64,000 bases of DNA, taken from Herpetosiphon giganteus. Lineage in GTDB: Bacteria > Chloroflexota > Chloroflexia > Chloroflexales > Herpetosiphonaceae. A program made the position numbers and the translations under genes. Below, in pieces: positions 36,891-45,356 of the stretch (the stretch's first letter is position 1; every line of letters begins with the position of its first letter). The notes under the pieces were generated by a model. The model worked only from the letters and a program-made list of their open reading frames with translations. It was not told the origin of the DNA and did not search any database. Where the stretch lies: the NCBI RefSeq assembly GCF_016907925.1, contig NZ_JAFBCZ010000006.1, forward strand, positions 1-64,000, given 5' to 3'.

Positions 36891-38054
36891 GTGAGCCGCT
36901 TCAGCGATGTCACCAACATTTGGTCAACCATCAAAGAAATCGATGTGCGCGATATTCGCGATCAAGCTGATCTGCCGTGTCGGATTGCGCTGCTGGGCCA
37001 TGCTACCTTCGGGCGCGATTTGATTATGCGGTTGTTGACGCTTGGCGCGCAACGCTTTCCAGCCCGCACTCCCCAAGTCAGCATTATCGATTTACCGCTA
37101 GGCCGTGATCAAGCAGTCGACCTCAATCGGGTCGATTTGGTGCTCTTAACGCTTGATGCCAGCCAAGCCTTGAGCTACGACGAATTTCTGGCCTACGAAA
37201 AATTGGCAATTCTGCCGATTCCGCTGTTGATTGCGGTTTGGGGCACGGATTTGCCCAAAAGCTCCGAGAGCACGCACCAAGCAGATTTGCAAGCCTCACC
37301 GGCGGTGTTGCTCGATCCGCAAGCAGATCCGGCGAGCCAACGCAAAGCACTGGCCAAAGCTGTGCTCGAACTCTTGCCTGAATCGTTGCATATTGCCGCC
37401 GCGCGGCGCTACCCGGGCTTGCGCAGCGAAGTAACCAATAGCCTGCTGAGCAGTGTTGCGCTGAGCAATGCCACATTTGCTTTTACGTCGGGCTTGCCTG
37501 AAATGATTCCTGTATTAAACTTGCCATTAAATGCCGCCGATATGTTGGTGCTGACCAAAAATCAGGCCCTTTTGGCGTATCGGGTGGCGTTGGCGATGGG
37601 TGCTGAAGGAGATTTCAGCGCCATGATTCGCGAACTGCTGCCAGTCGTTGGCGGTGGTTTTCTCTGGCGACAACTTGCGCGTCAATTGGTGGGCTTGATT
37701 CCGGGCATTGGCTTATTACCCAAAGTTGCGGTAGCCTACGCAGGCACGTTTGTGACTGGCATTGCTGCGTGGCGTTGGTACGAACGTGGCGAACTGATCA
37801 GCAAAGCCGAATTACAAAGCTTGGTCAAAACGGCTTTAGAAGAAGGGCGACAACGGGCAAAGGCGCTCATTGGCAATCGTAAATCAGCCGATAATGATCC
37901 TACTTCAGCGGCGAAACCTGGTTTGCGCCAACGGCTCGGCAGCTTGCTGAACCCCAAAAATTGGTTTAAGGCAATTCGAGGCCGTTTCAAGCGCAAACCC
38001 AAACAGGTACACCAACCAGCAGAGTCAAACGATCAGTCCAATTCTGCTGCTTAA
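36891..38054 (+). CDS. DUF697 protein with degenerate GTPase-like N-terminus
   Basis: A 387-residue protein. Residues 25-165 read like a worn TRAFAC GTPase: RIALLGHATFGRDLI in place of the P-loop, DLVLLTLDAS where the switch and strand 3 would be, and LLIAVWGTDLPKS in place of NKxD. None keeps the catalytic Lys or Asp. Residues 170-320 fit DUF697, with two hydrophobic hairpins: LPLNAADMLVLTKNQALLAY, and VVGGGFLWRQLARQLVGLIPGIG followed by VAVAYAGTFVTGIAAWRWYERG. The last 60 residues are basic. GTG start, 4 bases after AGGAGG. The gene heads an apparent operon with murA (21-base gap) and an NtrC-type regulator (21-base gap), which links it to cell-wall or envelope control. Confidence 0.82.
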   Translation: MSRFSDVTNIWSTIKEIDVRDIRDQADLPCRIALLGHATFGRDLIMRLLTLGAQRFPARTPQVSIIDLPLGRDQAVDLNRVDLVLLTLDASQALSYDEFLAYEKLAILPIPLLIAVWGTDLPKSSESTHQADLQASPAVLLDPQADPASQRKALAKAVLELLPESLHIAAARRYPGLRSEVTNSLLSSVALSNATFAFTSGLPEMIPVLNLPLNAADMLVLTKNQALLAYRVALAMGAEGDFSAMIRELLPVVGGGFLWRQLARQLVGLIPGIGLLPKVAVAYAGTFVTGIAAWRWYERGELISKAELQSLVKTALEEGRQRAKALIGNRKSADNDPTSAAKPGLRQRLGSLLNPKNWFKAIRGRFKRKPKQVHQPAESNDQSNSAA

Positions 38055-38075
38055 TCACATTGAGGATTATCATTC

Positions 38076-39362
38076 GTGGAAACCTTTGTCATTGAAGGCG
38101 GTCATCGCCTGAGCGGGACAATTACACCTGCCGGAAACAAAAATGCCGCCTTGCCATTATTGGCAGCCTGTTTGCTCAGCGACCAACCAGTTATTTTGCG
38201 CAATATGCCCGATATTGCCGATGTGCGGGTCAAAGTTCAGTTATTACAATCCTTAGGTATCGAATGCAGCTGGCTGGAAGATAATGTGTTGCGGGTGCAC
38301 GCCGCCACGATCAATACCTCCGAGCCAGATATTGCGCTGGCGCGCCGGATTCGAACCTCGATTTTGCTGGCTGGGCCGTTGTTGGTGCGCACTGGACGCG
38401 CAGTATTGGCCCGACCAGGTGGCGACTCGATTGGCCATCGGCGCTTGGATACGCACTTCTTGGCCTTGGTTGCCTTGGGTGCTGAAGTTGAAGTGACCAA
38501 ACAAGCCTACGAATTGCAAACCAATGGCCTTGTTGGCACCGATATTTTCCTTGATGAAATGAGCGTTACTGGCACTGAACAGGCGATTATGGCTGCTGTT
38601 TTGGCTAATGGCACGACCACAATTGTCAACGCCGCATCCGAACCACACGTCCAAGATTTGTGTCGCTGTTTGTTTGCCATGGGCGCAAAAATCACTGGCA
38701 TCGGCACCAATACCTTGCAAATTCAAGGCGTTTCGCGGCTCAATGGCACCGAATATACGCTCGGCCCCGACTTTATGGAGGTTGGCTCGTTCATCGGGTT
38801 GGCCGCCGTGACTGGCAGCAACATTCGCATCGCCAACGCTCGGCCTGAAGAACACCGCATGACGCGGATTATGTTTGGGCGTTTGGGCGTAACCTGGCAG
38901 GATGAAGGCCCAGATATTGTGATTCCTGGCGATCAAGAATTGCGCGTGCGCGACGATTTGCATGGGGTTGTGCCCAAAATCGACGATATGCCATGGCCTG
39001 GCTTTCCACCAGATCTGATGAGCATTGCTTTGGTGATTGCGACCCAAGCCCAAGGCACGGTGCTGATTCACGAAAAAATGTTTGATGGACGCTTATTCTT
39101 TGTTGATAAACTGCTGAGCATGGGCGCACGGGTTATTTTGTGCGATCCGCATCGAGCGGTGGTGGTTGGGCCAGCCAAACTCTTTGGCGAACGCCTGACC
39201 AGCCCCGATATTCGCGCGGGTATGGCCTTGGTGATTGCTGCATTGTGCGCCAAAGGGACAAGCATTATTTCGAATATTGCCCAAATTGATCGGGGCTACC
39301 AACGAATTGAACAACGGCTGGCTGCGCTTGGGGCGCGGATCGAACGCCGTCCTGCTGAATAA
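38076..39362 (+). CDS. murA: UDP-N-acetylglucosamine 1-carboxyvinyltransferase, Asp-type
   Basis: A 428-residue enzyme that adds the enolpyruvyl group of PEP to UDP-GlcNAc, the first committed step of peptidoglycan synthesis. [17 protein letters not shown] is the family N-terminus. The active-site loop reads [15 protein letters not shown], with Asp117 where most enzymes have the fosfomycin-targeted Cys; MurA with Asp here, as in mycobacteria and chlamydiae, is known to resist fosfomycin. The catalytic end motif appears as [18 protein letters not shown] start with GAGG upstream. It stands between the DUF697 gene and an NtrC-type regulator. Confidence 0.96.
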   Translation: METFVIEGGHRLSGTITPAGNKNAALPLLAACLLSDQPVILRNMPDIADVRVKVQLLQSLGIECSWLEDNVLRVHAATINTSEPDIALARRIRTSILLAGPLLVRTGRAVLARPGGDSIGHRRLDTHFLALVALGAEVEVTKQAYELQTNGLVGTDIFLDEMSVTGTEQAIMAAVLANGTTTIVNAASEPHVQDLCRCLFAMGAKITGIGTNTLQIQGVSRLNGTEYTLGPDFMEVGSFIGLAAVTGSNIRIANARPEEHRMTRIMFGRLGVTWQDEGPDIVIPGDQELRVRDDLHGVVPKIDDMPWPGFPPDLMSIALVIATQAQGTVLIHEKMFDGRLFFVDKLLSMGARVILCDPHRAVVVGPAKLFGERLTSPDIRAGMALVIAALCAKGTSIISNIAQIDRGYQRIEQRLAALGARIERRPAE

Positions 39363-39383
39363 TGGCCTTTAAGGAGGGTCGGT

Positions 39384-40760
39384 GTGACCAAAGCATCAGA
39401 ACAACGGCATATCTTAATTGCTGATGACGATCCTGGGATTCGTGGCCTCTTGTGCGAGGTCTTTGATGAAGAGGGCTATCTGACAGAGCCAGCCGAGCAT
39501 GGCGGCGAAGTTTTGGCCAAAATGACCAAAAAACATCCCTATGATCTGTTGATTATGGATGTGCGTATGCCTGGCCAAGATGGCTTGACCGTGCTTGAGC
39601 AATTGCGCAAAAATGGCATTACCACCCCAGTTATTATGATGACCGCCCATGGCACGTCATCAACGGCAATTCGGGCAATTCAAATTGGCGCATACGATTA
39701 TGTGATCAAGCCATTTGATGTTGAAGAAGTGACCTTGGTCGTCAAGCGCTTGTTTGACCATCAGCAACTTGCCTCAAAAGTGCGTGAACTCGAAGCCAAA
39801 AGCTTTGATCCACGCGACAAAATGATTGGCAATAGCCCAGCCATGCAGGAAATCTATAAACAAATTGGGCGGGTGGCCCACACCGATGCAACCGTGCTGA
39901 TTACTGGTGAAACTGGCACTGGCAAGGAAGTGCTGGCCAACTTGATCCACGTTAATTCTGCACGCCGCAACGGGCCGCTGATCAAAGTCAATTGTGCTGC
40001 CTTGCCCGAATCGCTGCTCGAAAGCGAATTGTTTGGCCACGAAAAAGGCGCGTTTACTGGCGCAATGGCGCAGCGCAAGGGCCGCTTTGAATTAGCCCAT
40101 AAAGGCACGATCTTCTTGGATGAAATTGGCGAAATGACCCTTGCCACCCAGAAGAAGTTGCTGCGCATTTTGCAAGAGCGCGAGTTCGAGCGGGTCGGCG
40201 GCACGACCACCGTGCGGGTTGATGTACGGGTGATTGCTGCGACCAACCGCGATCTTGAGGCTGAAGTGCGGGCTGGCACTTTCCGCGAAGATTTGTACTA
40301 TCGCTTGAATGTGATTACCTTGTATCTGCCTGCGTTGCGCCAACGCACTGGCGATATTCCCTTGCTGGCCGAATTTTTCTTGGATAAATATCGCTACTCG
40401 CCATCGTCGCCACCAGCCCGCATCTCCGAAGAAGCTATGCAGCGGCTGAACAACTACGATTGGCCAGGCAATGTGCGCCAGCTTGAGCACGAAATTGAGC
40501 GAGCGGTGATTTTGTCACGCGGCAATGTCATTACCAGCGAGCACATGTCGTTGGTGCCTTCGTCGCGCTCGGCCTTGCAAGTTGATATTGCCGCCCGTTT
40601 GCGCGAGCAATCGACGCTCGACGAACTCTTGGCCGATGTTGAACGCTTGGCGTTGCAAGAAGCCCTCGTGCAACACGACGACGACCTGAAGGCCGCCGCC
40701 CGTAGCCTTGGCCTGAGCGAAGCCGAGTTTCAGAAGCGCCAGAAGAAGTATAGTTCGTAG
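39384..40760 (+). CDS. NtrC-type response regulator with AAA+ domain
   Basis: A 458-residue regulator. Receiver (about 8-122): ADDDPG pocket, Asp59 in LLIMDVRMPGQDG, Lys in YVIKPF. AAA+ (about 142-375): GETGTGKEVLANLIH (Walker A), the sigma-54-contact loop GAFTGAMAQRKG, GTIFLDEIGEM (Walker B), and an R-finger region with FREDLYYRLNVITLYLPALRQR. The C-terminal Fis-type helix-turn-helix is unusual: DDDLKAAARSLGLSEAEFQKRQKKYSS keeps the AAARSLGLS turn but has EAEFQKR where RxTLYRK-like residues are normal. GTG start 7 bases after AGGAGG. It should need sigma-54, which is not encoded in this window. Confidence 0.93.
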   Translation: MTKASEQRHILIADDDPGIRGLLCEVFDEEGYLTEPAEHGGEVLAKMTKKHPYDLLIMDVRMPGQDGLTVLEQLRKNGITTPVIMMTAHGTSSTAIRAIQIGAYDYVIKPFDVEEVTLVVKRLFDHQQLASKVRELEAKSFDPRDKMIGNSPAMQEIYKQIGRVAHTDATVLITGETGTGKEVLANLIHVNSARRNGPLIKVNCAALPESLLESELFGHEKGAFTGAMAQRKGRFELAHKGTIFLDEIGEMTLATQKKLLRILQEREFERVGGTTTVRVDVRVIAATNRDLEAEVRAGTFREDLYYRLNVITLYLPALRQRTGDIPLLAEFFLDKYRYSPSSPPARISEEAMQRLNNYDWPGNVRQLEHEIERAVILSRGNVITSEHMSLVPSSRSALQVDIAARLREQSTLDELLADVERLALQEALVQHDDDLKAAARSLGLSEAEFQKRQKKYSS

Positions 40761-41053
40761 GCGAGGGGTCAGTAGTTGGGGGTTAGGGGTCAGATCTCTT
40801 AGCAGGCATTGGATTTTTAACCCAGCGGTGCAGAGAAAGATGAGGAGCAAGGAGTCAGGGGCCAGATGTCAGGACTTTGGCATACGCAGTCTTCGCGATC
40901 TTCGTGTTCTTCGTGGTTAAAATAACTTCTGACTGCTAGCCCCTGACCCCTAGTCCCTGATTCCTGAATCCTAGCCCTTTGTTCCTCTGCGCCTCTGCGT
41001 TAGGAATAATGACCTTTTCCCTGACTGCTAACCCCTGCCCCCTAGCCCCTTCG
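40761..41053. repeat. Repeat mosaic between two convergent genes
   Basis: GAGGGGTCAG units (40764-40792 and 40853-40870), CCAGCGGTGCAGAGA, CTTCGCGATCTTCGTGTTCTTCGTGG (40890-40915), CTGACCCCTAGTCCCTGATTCC (40944-40972), CTCTGCGCCTCTGCG (40985-40999) and CTAACCCCTGCCCCCTAGCC (41027-41046). The GGGGTCAG module is arranged in both directions. No gene is seen. Confidence 0.8.
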
Positions 41054-41845
41054 TTACTCGCCCTTGAATTCGGCGGCGCGACGCGCGATGGCCGCTTGTA
41101 CGCCCTCGCTAAAGTCGGCAGTGCGAATTAATTGGCTCTGCGCCCAGCCTTCGAGCATCAAGCCACGGTCAACATCAAACAAACCATCAATGACCCGTTT
41201 GGCCATGCCGACGGCCAACGGTGCTGCCAGAATCAGCTCATCAGCAAACGCCTGCACAACTTCATCTAAACTGCCTGCATCAGCCACTTGATTGACAATG
41301 CCCCAGCGCTCAGCATCGGCGGCGCTAAACGTGCGTCCGGTCATAATCAGCTCTTTGGCGCGGCCAACCCCAACCAAGCGCGTCAGGCGGGTTGTACCAC
41401 CAACATCGGGCACAATGCCCAAGCGGGTTTCTGGCAAGGCCAACTTGGTGCCATTGGCCGCAATTCGAAAATCGCAGGCCAAGGCAATTTCTAAGCCCAA
41501 GCCAAGGCACATGCCATGCAAAACGGCGATCGTGGGAATTTCTAGGCGCTCGATGCGGGTTGTCAAGGCCTGCCAATCGTCGGTGATTGTGCGCATTTGG
41601 CGCAACCAATTCTCGCCATAGCGATTGGGCAGATCAAGCAAATCGCCAAGATCGATGCCTGCTGAAAAAACTGGGCCTGCGCCGCTCAAGACGACGACGC
41701 GCACGCCCGCAGCGCTGGCTGCCTGATCGATCGCCGCGCGTAAATCCTTGCCAACTTGCCAACTAATTGCATTACGCTTCTCAGGCCGATTGATCGTAAT
41801 CCGAAAGATCGCGCCAATTTGCTCGGTTGTAACGAAACCACTCAC
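41054..41845 (-). CDS. Enoyl-CoA hydratase/isomerase family protein
   Basis: A 263-residue crotonase-fold protein. The oxyanion-hole segments are VVVLSGAGPVFSAGIDLGDLL and VLHGMCLGLGLEIALACDFRIAA; ALPETRLGIVPDVGGTTRL with the acidic residue of the hydratase family follows. IKR-like segments near the end are normal (MAKRVIDGLFDVDRG). Fits an enoyl-CoA hydratase acting in fatty-acid degradation, though isomerase or other crotonase activities remain possible. GTG start at 41845, 6 bases after AAGGAG. The following terminator belongs to the DUF427 gene upstream. Confidence 0.9.
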   Translation of the reverse strand: MSGFVTTEQIGAIFRITINRPEKRNAISWQVGKDLRAAIDQAASAAGVRVVVLSGAGPVFSAGIDLGDLLDLPNRYGENWLRQMRTITDDWQALTTRIERLEIPTIAVLHGMCLGLGLEIALACDFRIAANGTKLALPETRLGIVPDVGGTTRLTRLVGVGRAKELIMTGRTFSAADAERWGIVNQVADAGSLDEVVQAFADELILAAPLAVGMAKRVIDGLFDVDRGLMLEGWAQSQLIRTADFSEGVQAAIARRAAEFKGE

Positions 41846-41862
41846 AGCATGCTCCTTTGCAC

Positions 41863-41898
41863 AAAAAAAGACGCTGCATCATTGCTTGATGCAGCGTC
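41863..41898 (-). terminator. Intrinsic terminator of the DUF427 gene
   Basis: GACGCTGCATCA and TGATGCAGCGTC make a perfect 12-bp stem with a 5-base loop; the minus strand continues with a run of seven T. It lies 11 bases past the DUF427 stop. Confidence 0.92.
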
Positions 41899-41909
41899 GA
41901 TTGTACCGC

Positions 41910-42227
41910 TTATGCTTCGGTTGTGGCGTGACGTGTGCCGCCATAAAAGGCAATTTTATCTTTTATATGTTCGTAATTGGGCTTGACGATGGTATACATC
42001 CAGGCCACATCAGCGATGGTGCCGTTATCAGTCACCAAATCAATCCAAAAGCATGTGCCTTTGTGAGGGCAAACATAGGTGCGCTCGGTCACCCGTAAAT
42101 TATGCATATCAACAACTGCTTGATCAAAATACCAGTTGCCTTCGAGCCGAAAAACCGATTGTGTTTCAACACCTTTGGCCAAAGTCGCCTGATCATGTTT
42201 GGCTTTGATGCTAATTTCCCGTAACAT
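41910..42227 (-). CDS. DUF427 family protein
   Basis: A 105-residue protein of the DUF427 family. VFRLEGNWYFDQAVVDMHNL and TYVCPHKGTCFWIDLV with the conserved Cys-Pro-His-Lys segment, then DVAWMYTIVKPNYEHIKDKIAFYG, match the family. Function is not established. The ATG has GGAGG 8 bases upstream and the gene ends at its own terminator. Confidence 0.88.
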   Translation of the reverse strand: MLREISIKAKHDQATLAKGVETQSVFRLEGNWYFDQAVVDMHNLRVTERTYVCPHKGTCFWIDLVTDNGTIADVAWMYTIVKPNYEHIKDKIAFYGGTRHATTEA

Positions 42228-42311
42228 GGATCGTCCTCCGTTGGTAATAGGAAAATCGTACCACGAAAAAGGCCTTAAATTCGGCGCAGCATCGAGCGCA
42301 ACCAGAAATCG

Positions 42312-42320
42312 TGGTATGAT
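42312..42320 (+). promoter_or_regulatory. Extended -10 promoter for mnmA
   Basis: TGGTATGAT fits TGnTATnAT, 77 bases before the mnmA ATG. The -35 region is not recognisable. Confidence 0.4.
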
Positions 42321-42396
42321 TTTGGCAGCTACGACGCGCCATGCATTTCCGGCGCGTTAATCATCTTTAGTGCTCAACAACCTAGGATTAGGAATT

Positions 42397-43470
42397 ATGG
42401 CAAAGATTATGGTCGCCATGAGTGGCGGCGTGGATAGCTCGCTGACCGCAGTATTGCTCAAAGAACAAGGTCACGATGTGACTGGCGTAACCATGCACCT
42501 GTGGGAAGGCGATGATAACGGGATCATGGAAAGTCAATGTTGCTCGGTCGAAATGACGGCAGGAGCGCGGCGTGTCTGTGCCCAATACGACATTCCCTAC
42601 TATGTGTTTAATTATCAAAAAGATTTTCGCAAGCATGTGATTGATTACTTCTTGCGTGAATATTCGAGCGGAGCCACGCCCAACCCGTGCTTGGCCTGCA
42701 ACCGCGACCTCAAATTTCGGGTGCTGCTCGAACGGGCCGAATTATTGGGCTTCGATGGCTTAGCAACTGGCCACTTTGTGCATATTACTGGCGGCGGCGA
42801 GCAGCCCTACGATTTGCGCCGCGGCGTGGATATTAACAAAGATCAATCGTATGTGCTGTATATGCTTGGCCAACGCGAACTGGCGCGCTTGCACTTTCCG
42901 CTTGGTGGTTTTACCAAGCCCGAAGTGCGCCAAATGGCCCGTGAACGCGGCTTAGTAACTGCCGACAAGCCAGAAAGCATGGATATTTGTTTTATTCCCG
43001 ATAACAACTATCGACGCTTCTTAAACGAAGAACGCCCAGAAATTATGCGCCCAGGCCCAATTGTCAATCGGCGTGGTGATGTGCTGGGCAATCATAAAGG
43101 CTTGCCACAATATACGATTGGCCAGCGCAAAGGCTTGGGCATTGCAGCTGGCTCGCCGTTGTTTGTGATCGAAATCGACACGGTACGCAACTTGCTCATC
43201 GTTGGTGACGCTGATGAACTAGAATGCCGTGATTTTGTGATTGACGATGTACGCAGCGTCTATGGCCAGATCGAAGCCGGAACCTATGCGGTGCAAATCC
43301 GCGCCCATGGCGATGCAGTGCCAGCCACAATTACCCCCCGCGACAACGGCACGCTGCACATTCGCTATGACCAACCACAACGTTCGGTGACTCCAGGCCA
43401 AGCCGCTGTGCTCTATCGCGATGATCGGGTCTTTGGTGGTGGTCGGATCAGTACGGAGCGCTATTCGTGA
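42397..43470 (+). CDS. mnmA: tRNA-specific 2-thiouridylase MnmA
   Basis: A 357-residue ATP-pyrophosphatase that thiolates U34 of Lys, Glu and Gln tRNAs. The PP-loop is VAMSGGVDSSLTAVLL. The two catalytic cysteines appear in GATPNPCLACNRDLKF and SMDICFIPDNNYRRFL. HFVHIT and NKDQSYVLYMLGQRELARLHFPLG are further family motifs. Start ATG 42397 with AGGA upstream; a more upstream frame start has no site. The stop overlaps the GTG of the small membrane protein gene (GTGA). Confidence 0.96.
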   Translation: MAKIMVAMSGGVDSSLTAVLLKEQGHDVTGVTMHLWEGDDNGIMESQCCSVEMTAGARRVCAQYDIPYYVFNYQKDFRKHVIDYFLREYSSGATPNPCLACNRDLKFRVLLERAELLGFDGLATGHFVHITGGGEQPYDLRRGVDINKDQSYVLYMLGQRELARLHFPLGGFTKPEVRQMARERGLVTADKPESMDICFIPDNNYRRFLNEERPEIMRPGPIVNRRGDVLGNHKGLPQYTIGQRKGLGIAAGSPLFVIEIDTVRNLLIVGDADELECRDFVIDDVRSVYGQIEAGTYAVQIRAHGDAVPATITPRDNGTLHIRYDQPQRSVTPGQAAVLYRDDRVFGGGRISTERYS

Positions 43471-43724
43471 ATGAGCTAGAGCCAGCAGCATTGATTATTG
43501 CGCTGCTCGCCAGCGTTTACGGAGCCTTGGCGCATCTCTTTTGGGGGCAGCGTTGGCGACATTTGCCACTTTTTTTGGGCACAGCGCTGATTGGCTGCCT
43601 GATGAGCTATGCCTTTAACTTGCATTTTATTGGGGCTGGGCCAGTGCCAGCAGGAGTACCTTTGGTCGAATCGACCATTGCCGCGTGGATTATGTTAATC
43701 CTAGCAACGCGACTGCGCGTTTAA
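43467..43724 (+). CDS. Small membrane protein, unknown
   Basis: An 85-residue protein with three hydrophobic segments (about 6-25, 33-55 and 65-82). The GTG start overlaps the mnmA stop by 4 bases, which supports translational coupling and hence a real gene. GAGPVPAGVPLVESTIAAW separates the second and third helices. No family recognised. Confidence 0.65.
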   Translation: MNELEPAALIIALLASVYGALAHLFWGQRWRHLPLFLGTALIGCLMSYAFNLHFIGAGPVPAGVPLVESTIAAWIMLILATRLRV

Positions 43725-43790
43725 CCCCTACGAAGGCAAAAAAGGCGACAATATTCCTGTGGTGAAAGTGTGGCATATTTCAAGGCAATA

Positions 43791-43799
43791 TGCTATAAT
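43791..43799 (+). promoter_or_regulatory. Extended -10 promoter
   Basis: TGCTATAAT, a perfect extended -10, 85 bases before the TTG start chosen for the next gene. It lies inside the longer open frame beginning at 43770, which argues that the longer version is not translated. Confidence 0.6.
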
Positions 43800-43883
43800 C
43801 GCCGCGATCAAATCCCTCTCTGTAAAGCATTAAATGTACCTTTCGACGTTTTGATTGGTCGTGTCGGTACGCTGGAGGATTGC

Positions 43884-44327
43884 TTGAAGAAGTTTGCCAT
43901 TATCGGGGGCATCGTCCTCCTTGTTCTTGGGATTGGTCTGCCGATTTTGTTGATATCACAGGGCTGGCTGAATGAGGCCCGTGATCTTGCGATTATCCTC
44001 TTGGCAATTTTCCAACTCTTCTCGGTCACCTTGATGATTGTTTTGGTGGGCGTGTTGGTGGTGATGGTCAACGAGTTGCGCAACTTGGCCAAGGAAAAGA
44101 TCTCGCCCAAGGTCGACGACGTGTTGGAACGGGTCAAAGATATTACCGAAAATGCCAAGGTTACGACCACAACCGCCAAGCAAACAGCCTCGTATGTGGC
44201 TGAAGGCGTTGTTTCACCAGTGATCAAGGCCGCTAGCTTGTTGGCAGGGGTCAAAGCTGGGGCCAAATCATTGGCGCGGCGGCAAGCCCGTGGCTCGTTG
44301 CCCAGCGATCGCAACGAAAATAACTAG
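43884..44327 (+). CDS. Two-helix membrane protein with coiled cytoplasmic tail
   Basis: A 147-residue protein starting at a TTG 5 bases after GGAGG. Two hydrophobic helices (about 4-24 and 33-58) are followed by an amphipathic coiled segment with MVNELRNLAKEKISPKVDDV and TAKQTASYVAEGVVSP and a basic end. The layout recalls DUF948-type proteins, without firm homology. A longer open frame from 43770 has no site and crosses the -10 box. Confidence 0.7.
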   Translation: MKKFAIIGGIVLLVLGIGLPILLISQGWLNEARDLAIILLAIFQLFSVTLMIVLVGVLVVMVNELRNLAKEKISPKVDDVLERVKDITENAKVTTTTAKQTASYVAEGVVSPVIKAASLLAGVKAGAKSLARRQARGSLPSDRNENN

Positions 44328-44336
44328 GCTGCCCTC

Positions 44337-44366
44337 TTGTCAAACGACAAGGGCTAGTGGTACGAT
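44337..44366 (+). promoter_or_regulatory. Promoter candidate for DUF1385 gene
   Basis: TTGTCA (44337-44342) and TACGAT (44361-44366) with an 18-base spacer, 37 bases before the ATG. CTTGTC-AAAC-GACAAG across the -35 forms a small hairpin, perhaps the end of the previous transcript. Confidence 0.4.
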
Positions 44367-44403
44367 ACACAGACCAAACCATCCTCATATTCTGGTGAAC
44401 GCT

Positions 44404-45327
44404 ATGGCTGAACGGTTTCCGTATGGTGGACAAGCAGTAATGGAAGGCGTAATGATGCGCGGTTTACACCGGGCTAGTGTCGCTGTCCGTTCACCTTCTG
44501 GCCAAATCGTCATTCGTGACCGTGAATTAAACTTAGCGCGGCGGGTTTTTTGGAGTCGGCTTCCGCTGCTGCGTGGCATTCAGCTTTTGGGCGATGCTTT
44601 GGTAATTGGGATGTGGGCTTTGATGTTTTCGGCCAGTGTGACCGAGGATCAAGCAGAGCAACCCTTGAGTAAAGGCCAAACCGCACTGTTGGTCGCAACC
44701 TCAGTCGGGATTTCGATTGCGTTGTTTTTTGTGTTGCCATTGCTGGTTGCTTCGGGTATCGCCAGTTGGGCCAAGCTTGGCATCTATAGTCGCGAAACAA
44801 TCGAAGGTATAACGCGCTTGCTGATTTTTGTTGGCTACCTGATCTTGGTCGGGCGCACCGCAGAAATTCGGCGGGTTTTCGGGTATCATGGGGCTGAGCA
44901 TAAAGCCGTATCGGCCTATGAAGCTGGCCTGCCATTGACCGTTGAGCACGTTCGGCCCTTTACAACCATCCACCCGCGCTGTGGCACAACCTTATTGCTC
45001 ATTGTGGTGGTGCTCAGCATTCCTGTATTTGCATTGCTTGGCACGTTTCCCTTTTGGCTACGCTTGCTAAGCCGAATCATCCTAGTGCCATTTGTGGCGG
45101 CGCTTGCCTACGAGCTGATGCGGCTTACGGCAAGCAAAGCAACAAACCCGATTGTGCGTGGTTTAATGACACCAGCACTGGCGCTGCAACGCTTGACCAC
45201 CCGCGAACCAGATGATGCCATGCTTGAGGTAGCAATCGCTGCCCTGGCGCGGGTCTTGGCCGCCGATGGACAAACGATTGAAACGCAGCCCATTGCGGTC
45301 GATATTCGGCCTGCACTTACGTCCTAA
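44404..45327 (+). CDS. DUF1385 (YqhQ-like) membrane protein
   Basis: A 307-residue multi-pass protein. The DUF1385 signature is the N-terminal PYGGQAVMEGVMMRG, and later RVFGYHGAEHKAVSAYEAG with a further TIHPRCGTTLLLIVV segment. These three motifs are highly conserved in Firmicutes and Chloroflexota, but the role is unknown. About five helices lie between residues 75 and 250. ATG at 44404. It is the first of a run with DUF4388, the small GTPase and DUF1152 genes. Confidence 0.9.
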   Translation: MAERFPYGGQAVMEGVMMRGLHRASVAVRSPSGQIVIRDRELNLARRVFWSRLPLLRGIQLLGDALVIGMWALMFSASVTEDQAEQPLSKGQTALLVATSVGISIALFFVLPLLVASGIASWAKLGIYSRETIEGITRLLIFVGYLILVGRTAEIRRVFGYHGAEHKAVSAYEAGLPLTVEHVRPFTTIHPRCGTTLLLIVVVLSIPVFALLGTFPFWLRLLSRIILVPFVAALAYELMRLTASKATNPIVRGLMTPALALQRLTTREPDDAMLEVAIAALARVLAADGQTIETQPIAVDIRPALTS

Positions 45328-45356
45328 CATCGTACATCCAGAGTGAGGGCATCTGT

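Noticed and set aside
42370-42396. Upstream start of mnmA
   Set aside because: No ribosome binding site; the ATG at 42397 matches the usual MnmA start.
43770-43883. N-terminal extension of the two-helix membrane protein
   Set aside because: The frame contains the perfect extended -10 box at 43791-43799; the TTG at 43884 follows GGAGG.
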